Virus record (IMG/VR): IMGVR_UViG_3300015360_000006
Span: 1-52,003 of that record
Length of the DNA stretch: 52,003 bases
Direction: 5' to 3' (one strand)
Source of the DNA: a virus
Position numbers and translations under genes: made by a program. Each line of letters begins with the position of its first letter. Within the stretch, counting starts at the first letter, position 1. Under the pieces are notes generated by a model, which was not told the origin of the DNA, did not search any database, and saw only the letters and a list, made by a program, of their open reading frames with translations. Positions 8,182 through 17,000 of this stretch are shown in pieces.

Positions 8182-8895
8182 ATGAACGTAAGACTTATCT
8201 CGGTAACGCAACCTTGCCCGTCGGACACAGGGCCAAAGACGGCGGAAGAACTTATCGTGCACATTGCGCGAGTGTCTAATCCGGCCAACCAAAACAACTT
8301 TGAAACCTCGGCGCGCCTGCTTGGTTACTGCATTCGCAAAGGCCATTGGTCAATCTTCGAGTCAGTCTCAATGACTGTCGAGATTGAAACCTCACGCGCC
8401 ATCGGTACGCAAATCTTGCGGCACCGTAGCTTCACGTTCCAAGAGTTCAGCCAAAGGTACAGCAGTAGTGATAAGCTGTGGGAAGGCTACTATGGCAAGA
8501 CCAATGATGACTTCTTCGAAAAGGTTCAGTTGCGTGAGAAGGGCTCAACCAACAGGCAAGGTAGCCTTGACAGGCAGCACGCCGACGCCATGGAACTTAA
8601 CGCTAAAGTTCGCGAACAACTGGCTAGTTGCTTTAGCTTGTACGCATCCCTTTTGCGAGATGGTGTTGCGCTAGAGTGCGCTCGAATGGTGCTGCCTTTG
8701 TGCACCTCTACTCGCATTTACATGACAGGCTCAGTGAGATCGTGGATCCACTATCTTGCACAGCGTCTGGCCGAAGGTACGCAGCTGGAACATCGCGAAG
8801 TGGCAACGCGAGTTGCCTCCATTTTCAAGGCTCAGTTTCCGCTGGTGGGCGAAGCTTGCCGCACTGAAGTCATCCCGGCGCACACTACGTTGTAA
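8182..8895 (+). CDS. thyX: Flavin-dependent thymidylate synthase ThyX
   Basis: This 237-residue protein contains the ThyX signature in the form RHRSFTFQEFSQRY (consensus RHRxxSxNExSxR), preceded by HWSIFESVSMTVEIE and followed by CARMVLPLCTSTRIYMTGSVRSW, both typical of the family. ThyX methylates dUMP to dTMP using FAD, NADPH and methylenetetrahydrofolate, supplying thymidine for phage DNA. Length is normal. It is followed after one base by the macrodomain gene, a neighbour that also concerns thymidine in DNA if the DarG relationship holds. Confidence 0.95.
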   Translation: MNVRLISVTQPCPSDTGPKTAEELIVHIARVSNPANQNNFETSARLLGYCIRKGHWSIFESVSMTVEIETSRAIGTQILRHRSFTFQEFSQRYSSSDKLWEGYYGKTNDDFFEKVQLREKGSTNRQGSLDRQHADAMELNAKVREQLASCFSLYASLLRDGVALECARMVLPLCTSTRIYMTGSVRSWIHYLAQRLAEGTQLEHREVATRVASIFKAQFPLVGEACRTEVIPAHTTL

Positions 8896-8896
8896 T

Positions 8897-9364
8897 ATGA
8901 TTGAACTAACTAAAGGTAACTTACTGGAGGCGCGTGTGGATGCGCAAGTAAACGCAGTGAACTGCGTGGGCGTCATGGGCGCAGGCATCGCACTGCAATT
9001 CAAGCAGGCTTACCCTCAGATGTTCCACGCCTACAAGATGGTGTGCAAAGCAGGCGAGGTGAAGCTTGGCAAGATGCAGGTGTTTTACCTAGGTGGGCCA
9101 CTGTTCGGCTACCCGCACTGGATAATCAATTTCCCGACCAAGCGTCACTGGCGCGCGGTTAGTCGGTTGGATGAAATTGAGGCTGGACTCAAGGATTTGG
9201 TGGCAACCGTGAAGCAGTTGAACATCCGCTCCATCGCCATTCCGGCACTCGGTTGTGGCAACGGCGGATTGGATTGGGGCGACGTGCTTCCTCGCATTGA
9301 GTGGGCGTTTGTGGAATTGCCTGATGTTCGAGTGATGCTGTTCTCACCGGAGGCAAAGCGATGA
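8897..9364 (+). CDS. Macrodomain protein, DarG-like ADP-ribosylglycohydrolase
   Basis: This 155-residue protein is a stand-alone macrodomain. The ADP-ribose-binding loop VNAVNCVGVMGAGIALQF at about residues 18-35, IINFPTKRHWR and SIAIPALGCGNGGLDW match the DarG branch, whose members remove ADP-ribose from thymidine in single-stranded DNA and so counter the DarT toxin. The C-terminal DarT-binding domain of chromosomal DarG is absent, leaving the catalytic unit only. Phage proteins of this kind can defeat DarTG defence; this use here is inference. Start is at the first ATG after thyX; the TGA overlaps the next ATG. Confidence 0.88.
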   Translation: MIELTKGNLLEARVDAQVNAVNCVGVMGAGIALQFKQAYPQMFHAYKMVCKAGEVKLGKMQVFYLGGPLFGYPHWIINFPTKRHWRAVSRLDEIEAGLKDLVATVKQLNIRSIAIPALGCGNGGLDWGDVLPRIEWAFVELPDVRVMLFSPEAKR

Positions 9365-9618
9365 GTAAACTTGAGCGATGGCAGAAGCCATTCAAAAACC
9401 TACCGAAGCAGGCTAGATTCATCGCCGTGGACATCCTTTACGGCAGATGTTACTGGTACGCTCGTCGGCCTAAACCGCTTGGGTATTGCTGGGGATTTAC
9501 TAAGCCCAGCACCTTGAAGTATTCACGTCTTGGCTTTATTAAACATCTCAAAGAACCGCGTGACTGGCGAACTGCCATCCGGGCGGTGCAACCCAGTGAA
9601 CGTGTTAAAACCAAATAA
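9361..9618 (+). CDS. Small basic hypothetical protein
   Basis: This 85-residue protein is strongly basic and aromatic (Lys/Arg, Tyr, Trp). It overlaps the macrodomain gene by ATGA, so it is likely co-translated. No motif recognised; the charge would suit nucleic-acid binding, which is conjecture. Confidence 0.72.
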   Translation: MSKLERWQKPFKNLPKQARFIAVDILYGRCYWYARRPKPLGYCWGFTKPSTLKYSRLGFIKHLKEPRDWRTAIRAVQPSERVKTK

Positions 9619-9633
9619 ACTTACTAACTCCCT

Positions 9634-9852
9634 ATGACAATCGAACAAGAGTTTCTCCCAGGCATTCGCACTTGGCTGATGTCAAACAATGTCCCGGTAG
9701 AGTGCAAACTATATCAAGTGTGCATTGTACTCACACAAGACAAAGCCACAAGTGTGCGCTACACACAACGCCAAGTAGCTTTTCCGTCACTTGATTTCCA
9801 TGTAACCGATATTGTTTACCTCACCAAACAGGAACTCCTAAACTCCCTATGA
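9634..9852 (+). CDS. Small hypothetical protein
   Basis: This 72-residue protein has alternating hydrophobic strands (for example YQVCIVLTQDKA). Its start context AACTCCCTATGACA is repeated almost exactly at the start of the next gene (9849), which suggests a duplicated translation-initiation region. It overlaps the next gene by ATGA. Confidence 0.68.
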   Translation: MTIEQEFLPGIRTWLMSNNVPVECKLYQVCIVLTQDKATSVRYTQRQVAFPSLDFHVTDIVYLTKQELLNSL

Positions 9853-9950
9853 CATCCATGACACCTGACCCAATGTGGTACTGCGGCCTCGCCCTCCTAA
9901 CTATGATCTGCGTCATCCTCTGGCGACGCATCGCTAGGAGGGGCAAATGA
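9849..9950 (+). CDS. 33-residue single-span membrane protein
   Basis: This short frame reads MTSMTPDPMWYCGLALLTMI and continues through CVILWRR to a basic end. One hydrophobic helix (about residues 10-25) is followed by a positively charged C-terminus, so the tail would face the cytoplasm. It is joined to both neighbours by ATGA overlaps, and its last codons carry the Shine-Dalgarno (AGGAGG) of the next gene. Function unknown. Confidence 0.65.
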   Translation: MTSMTPDPMWYCGLALLTMICVILWRRIARRGK

Positions 9951-10360
9951 AATGCCCTGAGTGTGGAAGCGCCGGAATGAGTATTGTGGGTCAAATTCTC
10001 TTCAGTTGCGGGTCGACCATGCGCAAGGGAGCGACCGTTATAGATGTCTACGGAACTAGGTGCCACCTAGGGGCTATGCAAAAGCTGCGGACGAAACTTG
10101 TCAAGTTGTCCGATTACAGCCGCAACCTGAGAATAAGCAATGAAACTGCCACTAGGGCTATAGCGTCATTGGAAGCTGAGCTAAACACACACCCCACAGA
10201 CCTTGTTTCAATGGTCCGAATCGCTAACGAACGACATGAGGAAATTATGGAACTAAAAGCCAAACTCACCAACGCCGGTTCACACGCAGTCTCAATGGGC
10301 CAACGCATCCATGCACTCAAAGCAGAGGTAGTCAAGTTAAAGCAATCCAAAGAAATCTAA
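9947..10360 (+). CDS. Zinc-ribbon and coiled-coil protein
   Basis: This 137-residue protein begins with a zinc-finger-like segment (CPECGSAG, then Cys at about 21 and 39) and continues as a long heptad-rich helix (about residues 45-135). A strong Shine-Dalgarno (AGGAGG) precedes the start. The next gene follows with no gap. Possibly a DNA- or protein-binding adaptor; no family recognised. Confidence 0.72.
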   Translation: MKCPECGSAGMSIVGQILFSCGSTMRKGATVIDVYGTRCHLGAMQKLRTKLVKLSDYSRNLRISNETATRAIASLEAELNTHPTDLVSMVRIANERHEEIMELKAKLTNAGSHAVSMGQRIHALKAEVVKLKQSKEI

Positions 10361-10891
10361 ATGAAATTCAACGAATACATTAAACTCGCACTGCGCACTG
10401 AGATCAAACTCAAAGACAATAAGGAGCGCAGGTTGCACGCGGTGCTGGGTCTCGCATCCGAGATCAACGAAGTACTCCACAGTATCACGAAATCAAATCG
10501 TATTGAGGAGATTGGTGATGTTGCGTGGTTCACCGCACTGTTGTGCGACTCGATCAACTACCCTGAGAGCTCAATGGATCAGCCAATCAGCGAACACTTT
10601 ACAGTGGACGAAGGTAATCTGACGTACATTGTCAGCCATTTGTGTGACGCAGTAAAGCGTGAATACATTTACGGTAAGGTACACGATAGGTGTCCTTACT
10701 CCATTGGCTGCTCAGATCTTCTTGGCTGGTTGCGAGTTTATGCAGCATTGGCAAACACTTCGCTTGAGGCCATCTGCGATCTCAACATCGAAAAGCTCCA
10801 ACTTCGCTACCCAACTCACTTCACAAACAAGGCATCAGACCTGCGCGACACGGAAGCTGAGGGAGCAATCTTCACTAAGCATTATGAATGA
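10361..10891 (+). CDS. MazG-like nucleotide pyrophosphohydrolase
   Basis: This 176-residue protein has the all-alpha NTP pyrophosphatase pattern: GLASEINEVLHSI (ExxE) at about residues 30-42 and EEIGDVAWFTALL (ExxD) at about 48-60, with the family's C-terminal NIEKLQLRYPTHFTNKAS. Such enzymes hydrolyse NTPs or dNTPs to monophosphates and in phages may adjust nucleotide pools or counter (p)ppGpp signalling. The two acidic helices retain the metal-binding residues. A central insertion (about 70-125) is specific to this protein. It overlaps the next gene. Confidence 0.82.
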   Translation: MKFNEYIKLALRTEIKLKDNKERRLHAVLGLASEINEVLHSITKSNRIEEIGDVAWFTALLCDSINYPESSMDQPISEHFTVDEGNLTYIVSHLCDAVKREYIYGKVHDRCPYSIGCSDLLGWLRVYAALANTSLEAICDLNIEKLQLRYPTHFTNKASDLRDTEAEGAIFTKHYE

Positions 10892-11066
10892 GCAAATGAG
10901 TTTGTTCGGAGGAGATGACAATCTACCTCCGGGTGTAACGCAGAAGGATCTGGACAACCACGGCGACGGGAAGGTTACCTGCACAGGTTGTCTTCGCTCG
11001 CGCTATCAGCACGATATGTTCGACGGACTGTGCCGCTGGTGTATCCCAATGTCAGAAAGGGACTAA
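10884..11066 (+). CDS. 60-residue zinc-ribbon protein
   Basis: This small protein starts with MNEQMSLFGGDDNLPPG and has two Cys pairs, CTGC near residue 34 and CRWC near residue 51, typical of a treble-clef or zinc ribbon. An N-terminal SLFGG-type motif resembles sliding-clamp-binding peptides, though none is proven. It overlaps the MazG gene at its start, and its TAA overlaps the ATG of the polymerase C-half (TAATG), linking it to polymerase expression. Confidence 0.72.
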   Translation: MNEQMSLFGGDDNLPPGVTQKDLDNHGDGKVTCTGCLRSRYQHDMFDGLCRWCIPMSERD

Positions 11067-12052
11067 TGCACACTAATAGATTAAGGGCCATCACATGTTA
11101 CAAGCAAGCTGGCACACGCAGCTTCCGCCTCAGCGCGACGCAGTACTTCAATACCTACGGACTTAATCTACAAAATCCGGACAAAGAAACTCTGGATCAT
11201 CTGGAAGCCCCGGCCGGCCACGTCATAGTGCAAGCAGATCAAAGCGGCGCCGAAGCTTTGATTGTAGCTTATGACTCCGCGCCGGGGCGTTATCGTGCTC
11301 TGTTTGAAAACGGAGTCAAGCCGCACACTTACCTAGCGATGCAAATCTTTGCATCCTATTTTGGTCTGGCCGCCGACTCTCCGTTCTTGAACGAAGAAGT
11401 GGCAGAGTTTACTAAGCTGCCAAACTGGGCCGAGTTGCACAAGCGCATCAAAAAGTCGGGCAAGCCTTACGACATTGGCAAGCGGACGGCACACGGATCT
11501 TCTTACAAGATGGGTCCAATCACATTCCGTAATGCAAACATAAAGCAATCAAAGGGCAAGCTTGTATTGTCCATTGCAGAATGTCGTGCATTTCTGGATA
11601 TGTTCAAGCGTTTGTTTCCGGAAGTAGTTGCTTGGCAGGACAGTGTTGAAACTACACTTAGACGCGAGCGAAAGCTTGTCAACCACTTCGGCTACACAAG
11701 ATTGTTTACACGCGAGCTTACTGATTCTTATGTTCGCGAGGCAATCTCTTGGCGCCCGCAGTCCACGGTGGGTTGCATAACCCATCAAGCCATTCGTCGC
11801 GCACGCGTAGCGGGATATGCCACGTGCTCCAACAAGCATGATTCGGCCGCCGTAATGGTAACTTGCGAAGATGCAAGCACGGCAGCTGCTTTCATGCAGA
11901 ACGCTATGAGGGTAAAACTTCAAGGCCACGATTGCGAATTCACCATGAACTCAGAAGTACAGATTGGCTCGAATTGGGGAGCATACGATGCTGACACCAA
12001 TCCAACTGGTATGAGGGACTCTAATGAGTGGATCAAGGCATCCAATGAGTAA
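11066..12052 (+). CDS. Family A DNA polymerase, C-terminal half: palm and fingers
   Basis: This 328-residue protein contains the catalytic core of a family A polymerase: the template-contact segment ending GLNLQN (near residue 35), motif A VQADQSGAEALIVAY (near 55), motif B KRTAHGSSYKMG (about 138-150) and motif C KHDSAAV (near 257). Motif C has Ser where most enzymes have Glu. The protein starts where a family A polymerase would continue after the KLxSTY element that ends the 5061-6416 gene, so the two together make one normal polymerase. The start is set by the TAATG overlap with the preceding gene. It overlaps the next gene by ATGAGTAA. Confidence 0.9.
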   Translation: MHTNRLRAITCYKQAGTRSFRLSATQYFNTYGLNLQNPDKETLDHLEAPAGHVIVQADQSGAEALIVAYDSAPGRYRALFENGVKPHTYLAMQIFASYFGLAADSPFLNEEVAEFTKLPNWAELHKRIKKSGKPYDIGKRTAHGSSYKMGPITFRNANIKQSKGKLVLSIAECRAFLDMFKRLFPEVVAWQDSVETTLRRERKLVNHFGYTRLFTRELTDSYVREAISWRPQSTVGCITHQAIRRARVAGYATCSNKHDSAAVMVTCEDASTAAAFMQNAMRVKLQGHDCEFTMNSEVQIGSNWGAYDADTNPTGMRDSNEWIKASNE

Positions 12053-12269
12053 CCAACGAATTAAGCTGTCCATCACTACCGACTACTACGCCTTCATTGC
12101 GCGTTACGGATTGAAGCCCAATGGACTCTTAGTTTCCAGCAACGCCGAGCTAGCTCTCAATTCATTGGGACTAAAGCCCGGTGACATTTACATCGGCATG
12201 CGCATCGTCTCTGCGGAATTCGCAGAGGGTGATACAATCGTGGCTCTCCTTTCTACGAGTAATGAGTAA
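12045..12269 (+). CDS. Small hypothetical protein
   Basis: This 74-residue protein is predicted to be a compact alpha/beta fold. It is flanked on both sides by identical ATGAGTAA stop/start overlaps, which strongly supports this start and translational coupling between the polymerase half and the following P-loop gene. No family recognised. Confidence 0.72.
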   Translation: MSNQRIKLSITTDYYAFIARYGLKPNGLLVSSNAELALNSLGLKPGDIYIGMRIVSAEFAEGDTIVALLSTSNE

Positions 12270-13449
12270 CTTGGATCTATGGAAACTCTACACAAAACGA
12301 CTTCATGCACCGCGGCAATTTCTTGATGCAGCATTTTACTACACGATAGGCGCCGCACTTGAGCGCCGTGTATGGCTGGGCGCCGGCGGTGGCACAGTGT
12401 ATCCGAATCAATACATACTATTTTGCGCAGACGCGGGCGTCGGCAAAGGCTTGGCAACCGGTGCCGCCGAGCATGTCCTAGATTCTCTTGTCGATCCAAA
12501 GAATCCAACGCGTCCATTCATTACCAAAGGTCCGGACTCTGGATCTTATGAGGCACTGATTCATCGTCTGGCAGATTCGACCAGAAGCACTCGCTACATG
12601 AATGGCACTGTTGTAATGCCCTACATGTATGCGAGTTTGCGTTTGGAGCTAGACGAGCTAATGAGCTTCTTCCATGTAGAAGCTAACAACGCTGTTAAGT
12701 TCTTCTGCTCGATGTGGAGTGGCGTAGATTTTGACCGCGACACATTAAGCCGCGGCCACAAGCCACTCAGCCATCCGCTGCTTAACTTTCTGGCGGGCAC
12801 AACGCCGCAAGATATGAAGAAGCTACAACGATGCGACATCATGGGCACAGGCTTCGATCGTCGCATCATAATCATTTACGCAGACAAGAACGAGTTCGAG
12901 CAATTCTTGGTTCGAGACTTCTTGCCTGAGGAATTAGAAGCCGGATTGAAACTATGCAATCATGTGGAAAGGTTGAGCAAGGTATGCGGTAAACTAACAT
13001 TCTCCAGCGAAGCCAAGATTCTCGGCGAGCAGACTTGGATGAACTTGGCCAAGCGCAACGTGAATAATCACAAGTCGCTGCAATCATACAATGCCAACAA
13101 ATCACCTCAGTGGCAGAAGTATGCGATTGCAATGCACTTTGCAGAAGGTGATCCGGAAGAGCGGTTGCGCACGCCGATCGCAGCCAGCACATTAGAGCAA
13201 GCCATTACCAAGCTTCAATCGTACGAGCTATTCCGGCACTTCGCGTACGACCAGACGGACATCAATGAGTTGGCTATCGTGGCCCGCGAACTTAATAAGT
13301 GGTTGTCACGTGAAGGATCAAAAACACAGGCAGAGATTGCAAAAGCGTACTACGGTGCAGTAACACTGAAGCAACTCGACGAGGTGCTTCAATACTTGAT
13401 ACTGTCAGGCGGGATCAGTCAAAAGGAAGAAACATTCACAGCAATATAA
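12262..13449 (+). CDS. DUF3987-like P-loop NTPase, probable replicative helicase or primase partner
   Basis: This 395-residue protein resembles DUF3987-type phage proteins. It has a P-loop FCADAGVGKGLATG (about residues 56-69; the Ser/Thr after GK is Gly), an acidic Walker B-like LRLELDELMSFF (about 129-140), and then the FFCSMWSG and LNFLAGTTPQD segments typical of the family. Its place after the polymerase half suits a replication helicase role. The C-terminal 90 residues look like a winged helix. No separate primase is recognised elsewhere. Start set by the ATGAGTAA overlap. Confidence 0.72.
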   Translation: MSNLDLWKLYTKRLHAPRQFLDAAFYYTIGAALERRVWLGAGGGTVYPNQYILFCADAGVGKGLATGAAEHVLDSLVDPKNPTRPFITKGPDSGSYEALIHRLADSTRSTRYMNGTVVMPYMYASLRLELDELMSFFHVEANNAVKFFCSMWSGVDFDRDTLSRGHKPLSHPLLNFLAGTTPQDMKKLQRCDIMGTGFDRRIIIIYADKNEFEQFLVRDFLPEELEAGLKLCNHVERLSKVCGKLTFSSEAKILGEQTWMNLAKRNVNNHKSLQSYNANKSPQWQKYAIAMHFAEGDPEERLRTPIAASTLEQAITKLQSYELFRHFAYDQTDINELAIVARELNKWLSREGSKTQAEIAKAYYGAVTLKQLDEVLQYLILSGGISQKEETFTAI

Positions 13450-13452
13450 ATC

Positions 13453-13908
13453 ATGAGTAAAGTACTATCAAATAACAACGCGCAAAGGCGTAAGGAGCTC
13501 TTACGTCAAGCTGAGCAGTGCGTGTGCACTGATCGCAATTTAACTTACGGCGACGCGGAAGATAACTTCACAAGCATCGCCAAGTATTGGTCAGTGTATC
13601 TTGGCGTGCCAGTTACTGCCTTGGATGTAGGATCGTTGATGATCCTGTTCAAACTTGCACGCACTCAAAATATCCCAACACATCAAGACAGTTGGGTAGA
13701 CTTGATCGGTTATGCAACTTGTGCGGCAGGGATTGTTTTGAAACCTGTAATTTCTACAACGGGCCTTTTACATCAAGAGCCGCCGGGGCCGTCGTCGCCA
13801 GGCAGTTCAGGTACAACCAATCCCTTTTTAAATACACCCGGTTCAACGGGACTTTGGGGGCACGGCTCAATGCTAAATCAAGATCCGCGCCTTTTGCCCA
13901 CAAAATGA
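13453..13908 (+). CDS. DUF6378-like phage protein
   Basis: This 151-residue protein has an N-terminal domain (about residues 12-95) of the type often seen in phage nucleotide-metabolism clusters: RKELLRQAEQCVCTDRN, LTYGDAEDNF, and then FKLARTQ and DSWVDLIGYA. The last 50 residues are Pro/Gly/Ser/Thr-rich and probably disordered. It overlaps the next small gene by ATGA. Biochemical role unknown. Confidence 0.75.
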   Translation: MSKVLSNNNAQRRKELLRQAEQCVCTDRNLTYGDAEDNFTSIAKYWSVYLGVPVTALDVGSLMILFKLARTQNIPTHQDSWVDLIGYATCAAGIVLKPVISTTGLLHQEPPGPSSPGSSGTTNPFLNTPGSTGLWGHGSMLNQDPRLLPTK

Positions 13909-14024
13909 CTGAACTATCATTGTCCGTCACACTGCGCTACGCAGTGATTGCACTGCTTCCACTGATCGGAGTGGTCATTGGAGCTTGGGTAGTTTTGGTA
14001 GCAAGCAAACGAAACAAGGAATAG
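13905..14024 (+). CDS. 39-residue single-span membrane protein
   Basis: This frame begins MTELSLSVTLRYAVIALLP and has one hydrophobic helix (about residues 10-33) followed by a basic ASKRNKE end. It is coupled to the preceding gene by ATGA and is the last gene of the rightward arm. A small accessory or holin-like role cannot be told from sequence. Confidence 0.65.
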   Translation: MTELSLSVTLRYAVIALLPLIGVVIGAWVVLVASKRNKE

Positions 14025-14037
14025 AGTAGATAAAACG

Positions 14038-14065
14038 AAGCCCACCTTATGGTGGGCTTTTTTTT
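14038..14065. terminator. Bidirectional terminator between convergent arms
   Basis: A perfect 9-bp stem (AAGCCCACC / GGTGGGCTT) with a TTAT loop is followed by eight Ts on the plus strand. On the minus strand it is followed by CGTTTTATC. It sits exactly between the ends of the rightward arm (14024) and the leftward arm (14078). Confidence 0.95.
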
Positions 14066-14077
14066 ATGTCGATTTAC

Positions 14078-17000
14078 TTATTGTTTGAAGTACGCTCGGC
14101 GTCTCTCGGCCAACACCAGATCGCGCAAGTAGCGCTCACGCAAAGCTTTCACACTATCTTTGCCTTGCGTAGCTTCTACAAACTTCATGTGATCCCTGAA
14201 CTCCTTAGGATCATTATCCTTGGATGGCACATAGCTTATCCGGCTTGCGGCCGCGCTTGCAAATGCCTTTGTGCGATCACCACTGTTAGGCATCTTGCGG
14301 ATCTTGGACTTCAACTCACTAGCCTTTTCCATCATCTCAGGCTTTTTGCGTGTGCGCTCCATGTCGCGCTCCTCTGCCTTGCTGTAATCAATAGGCATGT
14401 CAGGCGCCTCACGAATATCCTGATCGCGCAAACGCTTGCTAACACGCAGGTCACGGCGCGAGTTGGCGTCTTTCAGATCCTCGCCAGCACCTTCGAGTAA
14501 ACCTGTACGACCTCCCACACCCTTCACGAAACGTGCGAAGCTAACCTGCCCGTCAGCCAGATCATTGGCAAATGCCGAAACCACAGTCAGCGGATCTTGG
14601 CCCTCTGCGATAGCTCTGGCCGCCGCGATTGCGCGCGGAATAACCTCGGACCCAAGCTCATAGGCTGGCATCGTAGGCGTTTGCGGTTTGTCCTTGGCTG
14701 CAACTTGAAGGGCCATGTTACCAATCTCCATCATGATGCCGCCCGTACCTGTGAGTTGCGCAAGATTACCGAGATAGCGCACACCTTCTTGATACTTAGC
14801 CGAACCTTCCGGCGCGGCGAGCATCTCGTCAATGTTAGCAATCCGAGACTTGCGACCGCTCATCGATTCGCGAATCTCTTTCACGGCAACGCCGCCAATC
14901 ATGCCCGACACAATCATCGTGATCAGCGGTGCGTAGTTTCCGGTGCGCGCAGGCTTAATTGCGAACTCTCGGAAGTTATTCCACTGCTCAATGTTCCAAC
15001 GCGACAGCGAGAAGAACGGCGCCGCCGGCGAATCGCTGAGCCATTTAGGCAAGTTGGTCGCATCATACTTACCCTGAAACAGCTGACCGATGCGTGTTCC
15101 CATTTCAGCCTCGGGCAACTTGCGCCAATTAGATGCAACGCGATCGAGGAAAGCCGTGGACTTCACGTCGCCCGCAAGAGCCAACGCATTGTTAACACGG
15201 AAGATATACTCTCCGCTGTTCTGCGCCAGCCCGCGCCCAAGATGCTCAAGCTTCTCGGAGCCGGTGTACTTGGTAATCGTGCGGGAAGTTTTGTCCAGCC
15301 AATTTGTAAATGACTCGCCCGCGCCAAGGACTTCGCCAACAACAGTGTTGCCGCCAGACTTAACCCAACCAGTGTCGTGCGCGCGACTGATTGACGAATT
15401 AAGGTTCCTAAGATTGCCGATCAATCCGGCAATCTGCGTAGGCTTAACATAACCAAGAGCCTTGAAAGGGCTAGTGGCAACGTCAACCATACGTGTGATA
15501 GGATTGGCCAGCCACAACGTGGAAGCCAATCGGCCAACAGATCTCGTAATAGTATCCTGCTTCTGCGCACCGACGCCAGAAGCCTCGTTCAACAAGAACT
15601 TGATATTGTCATCACCTGCGACTGGAACATCCTTGAATGTCACGGGTGTGGATTTGCCCTTGGTGAAATACTCCGACTGGCCCAGAGCAGTCATGGCGCG
15701 ATCGTCAGAGCGGATCGTATCAAAGAACGTGCGCGACTTAGACCAACTGCGCACATACTGATTCATCGCCGCCACAACGTCAGAGTGCATCCAGTGTCCG
15801 GGCAACTTGGATCCGGAGGGCAATCCAACTGAGCCGAAGTTGAACTTGTCGTCAACTGCCGTGCGCCCGATGTCCGTCACATAGCGCTCAAACAATTGCG
15901 TCGCCTCACCTTCAGCAACAGTTTTGGTCAGCTTGCGCGAACGCATGAGCGAACGCGTGTTGTAATCAATGAACTCATCGCGCAATGCCTTATAGCGTGG
16001 CGAGTCGATCTCACTGTTAAGCGTCTTGCGCACAGAAGGATCGATCACATTGGGGAAGTAAAACGGATCCATCCTGGGCATGGAGCCATCTTCGCGAGGA
16101 TGATTGGCGGCAAGCTGATCGACGCGCATTTGCTTCAACGTAACGCGTACATCATTGTACGCCCCACGCAAACGCGCCGGAACGGTGGCCGCTCCAGAGA
16201 CTGAATTGAAATCCTCGTCGACCATGATTCGATTCAGGACATCACGATCCTTGGTGTTGAGCTTCTCAAATGTGTCAGGCAACGTGCGGTACTTACCTTG
16301 CATTGCGCGCTGCGCAGGGAAAAGCTCGGAAAGCTTATCGCCGACGTAGCGCACGGTAGGATTAGAAGAACGCGCAGCAGCTTGAGTGGCCGATTCAAAC
16401 ACAGAAGTGCTGATACGCGAAGGTGCTTCAGGCAAATCGCCATAGGTTTTGTCAGAGCGATTGGGTCCAAACTCTTGGTATTTGGGGCGCTCTTCGCCGG
16501 CGAGCTTTGCCTCAATGCGGCGATTCTCCAAGTCTGCCGGAGATTCGGCTGCGGCAGCTTTGTTAGCCTTGGCAATACGTGCATTGGCAGGAATTGACTC
16601 ACCACTATACTTAAGCAGATCATCGCGCTCACGTTTAACTTGAGCAAGCTCTTCACGAGCACGCTGCAAGTCACCACCGCGATCGGGCTCGCTGCGATTC
16701 AGTGGCTCATGGCCAAGCAACTTGCGCTCTGCGGCGGCGGGCTTGGCTAACTTTTTGCCCACACTGAATGGCTCCACATCAGGGTAAAAGTATGGATCTG
16801 GCTCCCCTACTCTAACTGGAGCTTCCTCTTCCGCAACGGATGGAGCTTTCTCTTCTGCAATAGGCAAAGCTTTTCGCTCTGGCGGCTCCGCCGCGGGGAC
16901 AGCCTCGGGAACGATAGTATCCGCCTGTGCGGGTTGCTCTGGCGTCGTGGCTTCGAGGCGAGTCGAACCGTCCGGTGCCGCTGGCACCGGATCGTCGGTT

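Noticed and set aside
9199-9214. TGGCA-N8-GC match inside the macrodomain gene
   Set aside because: Coding location, poor -24 box beyond TGGCA and no unit needing a promoter; such matches are expected a few times by chance.
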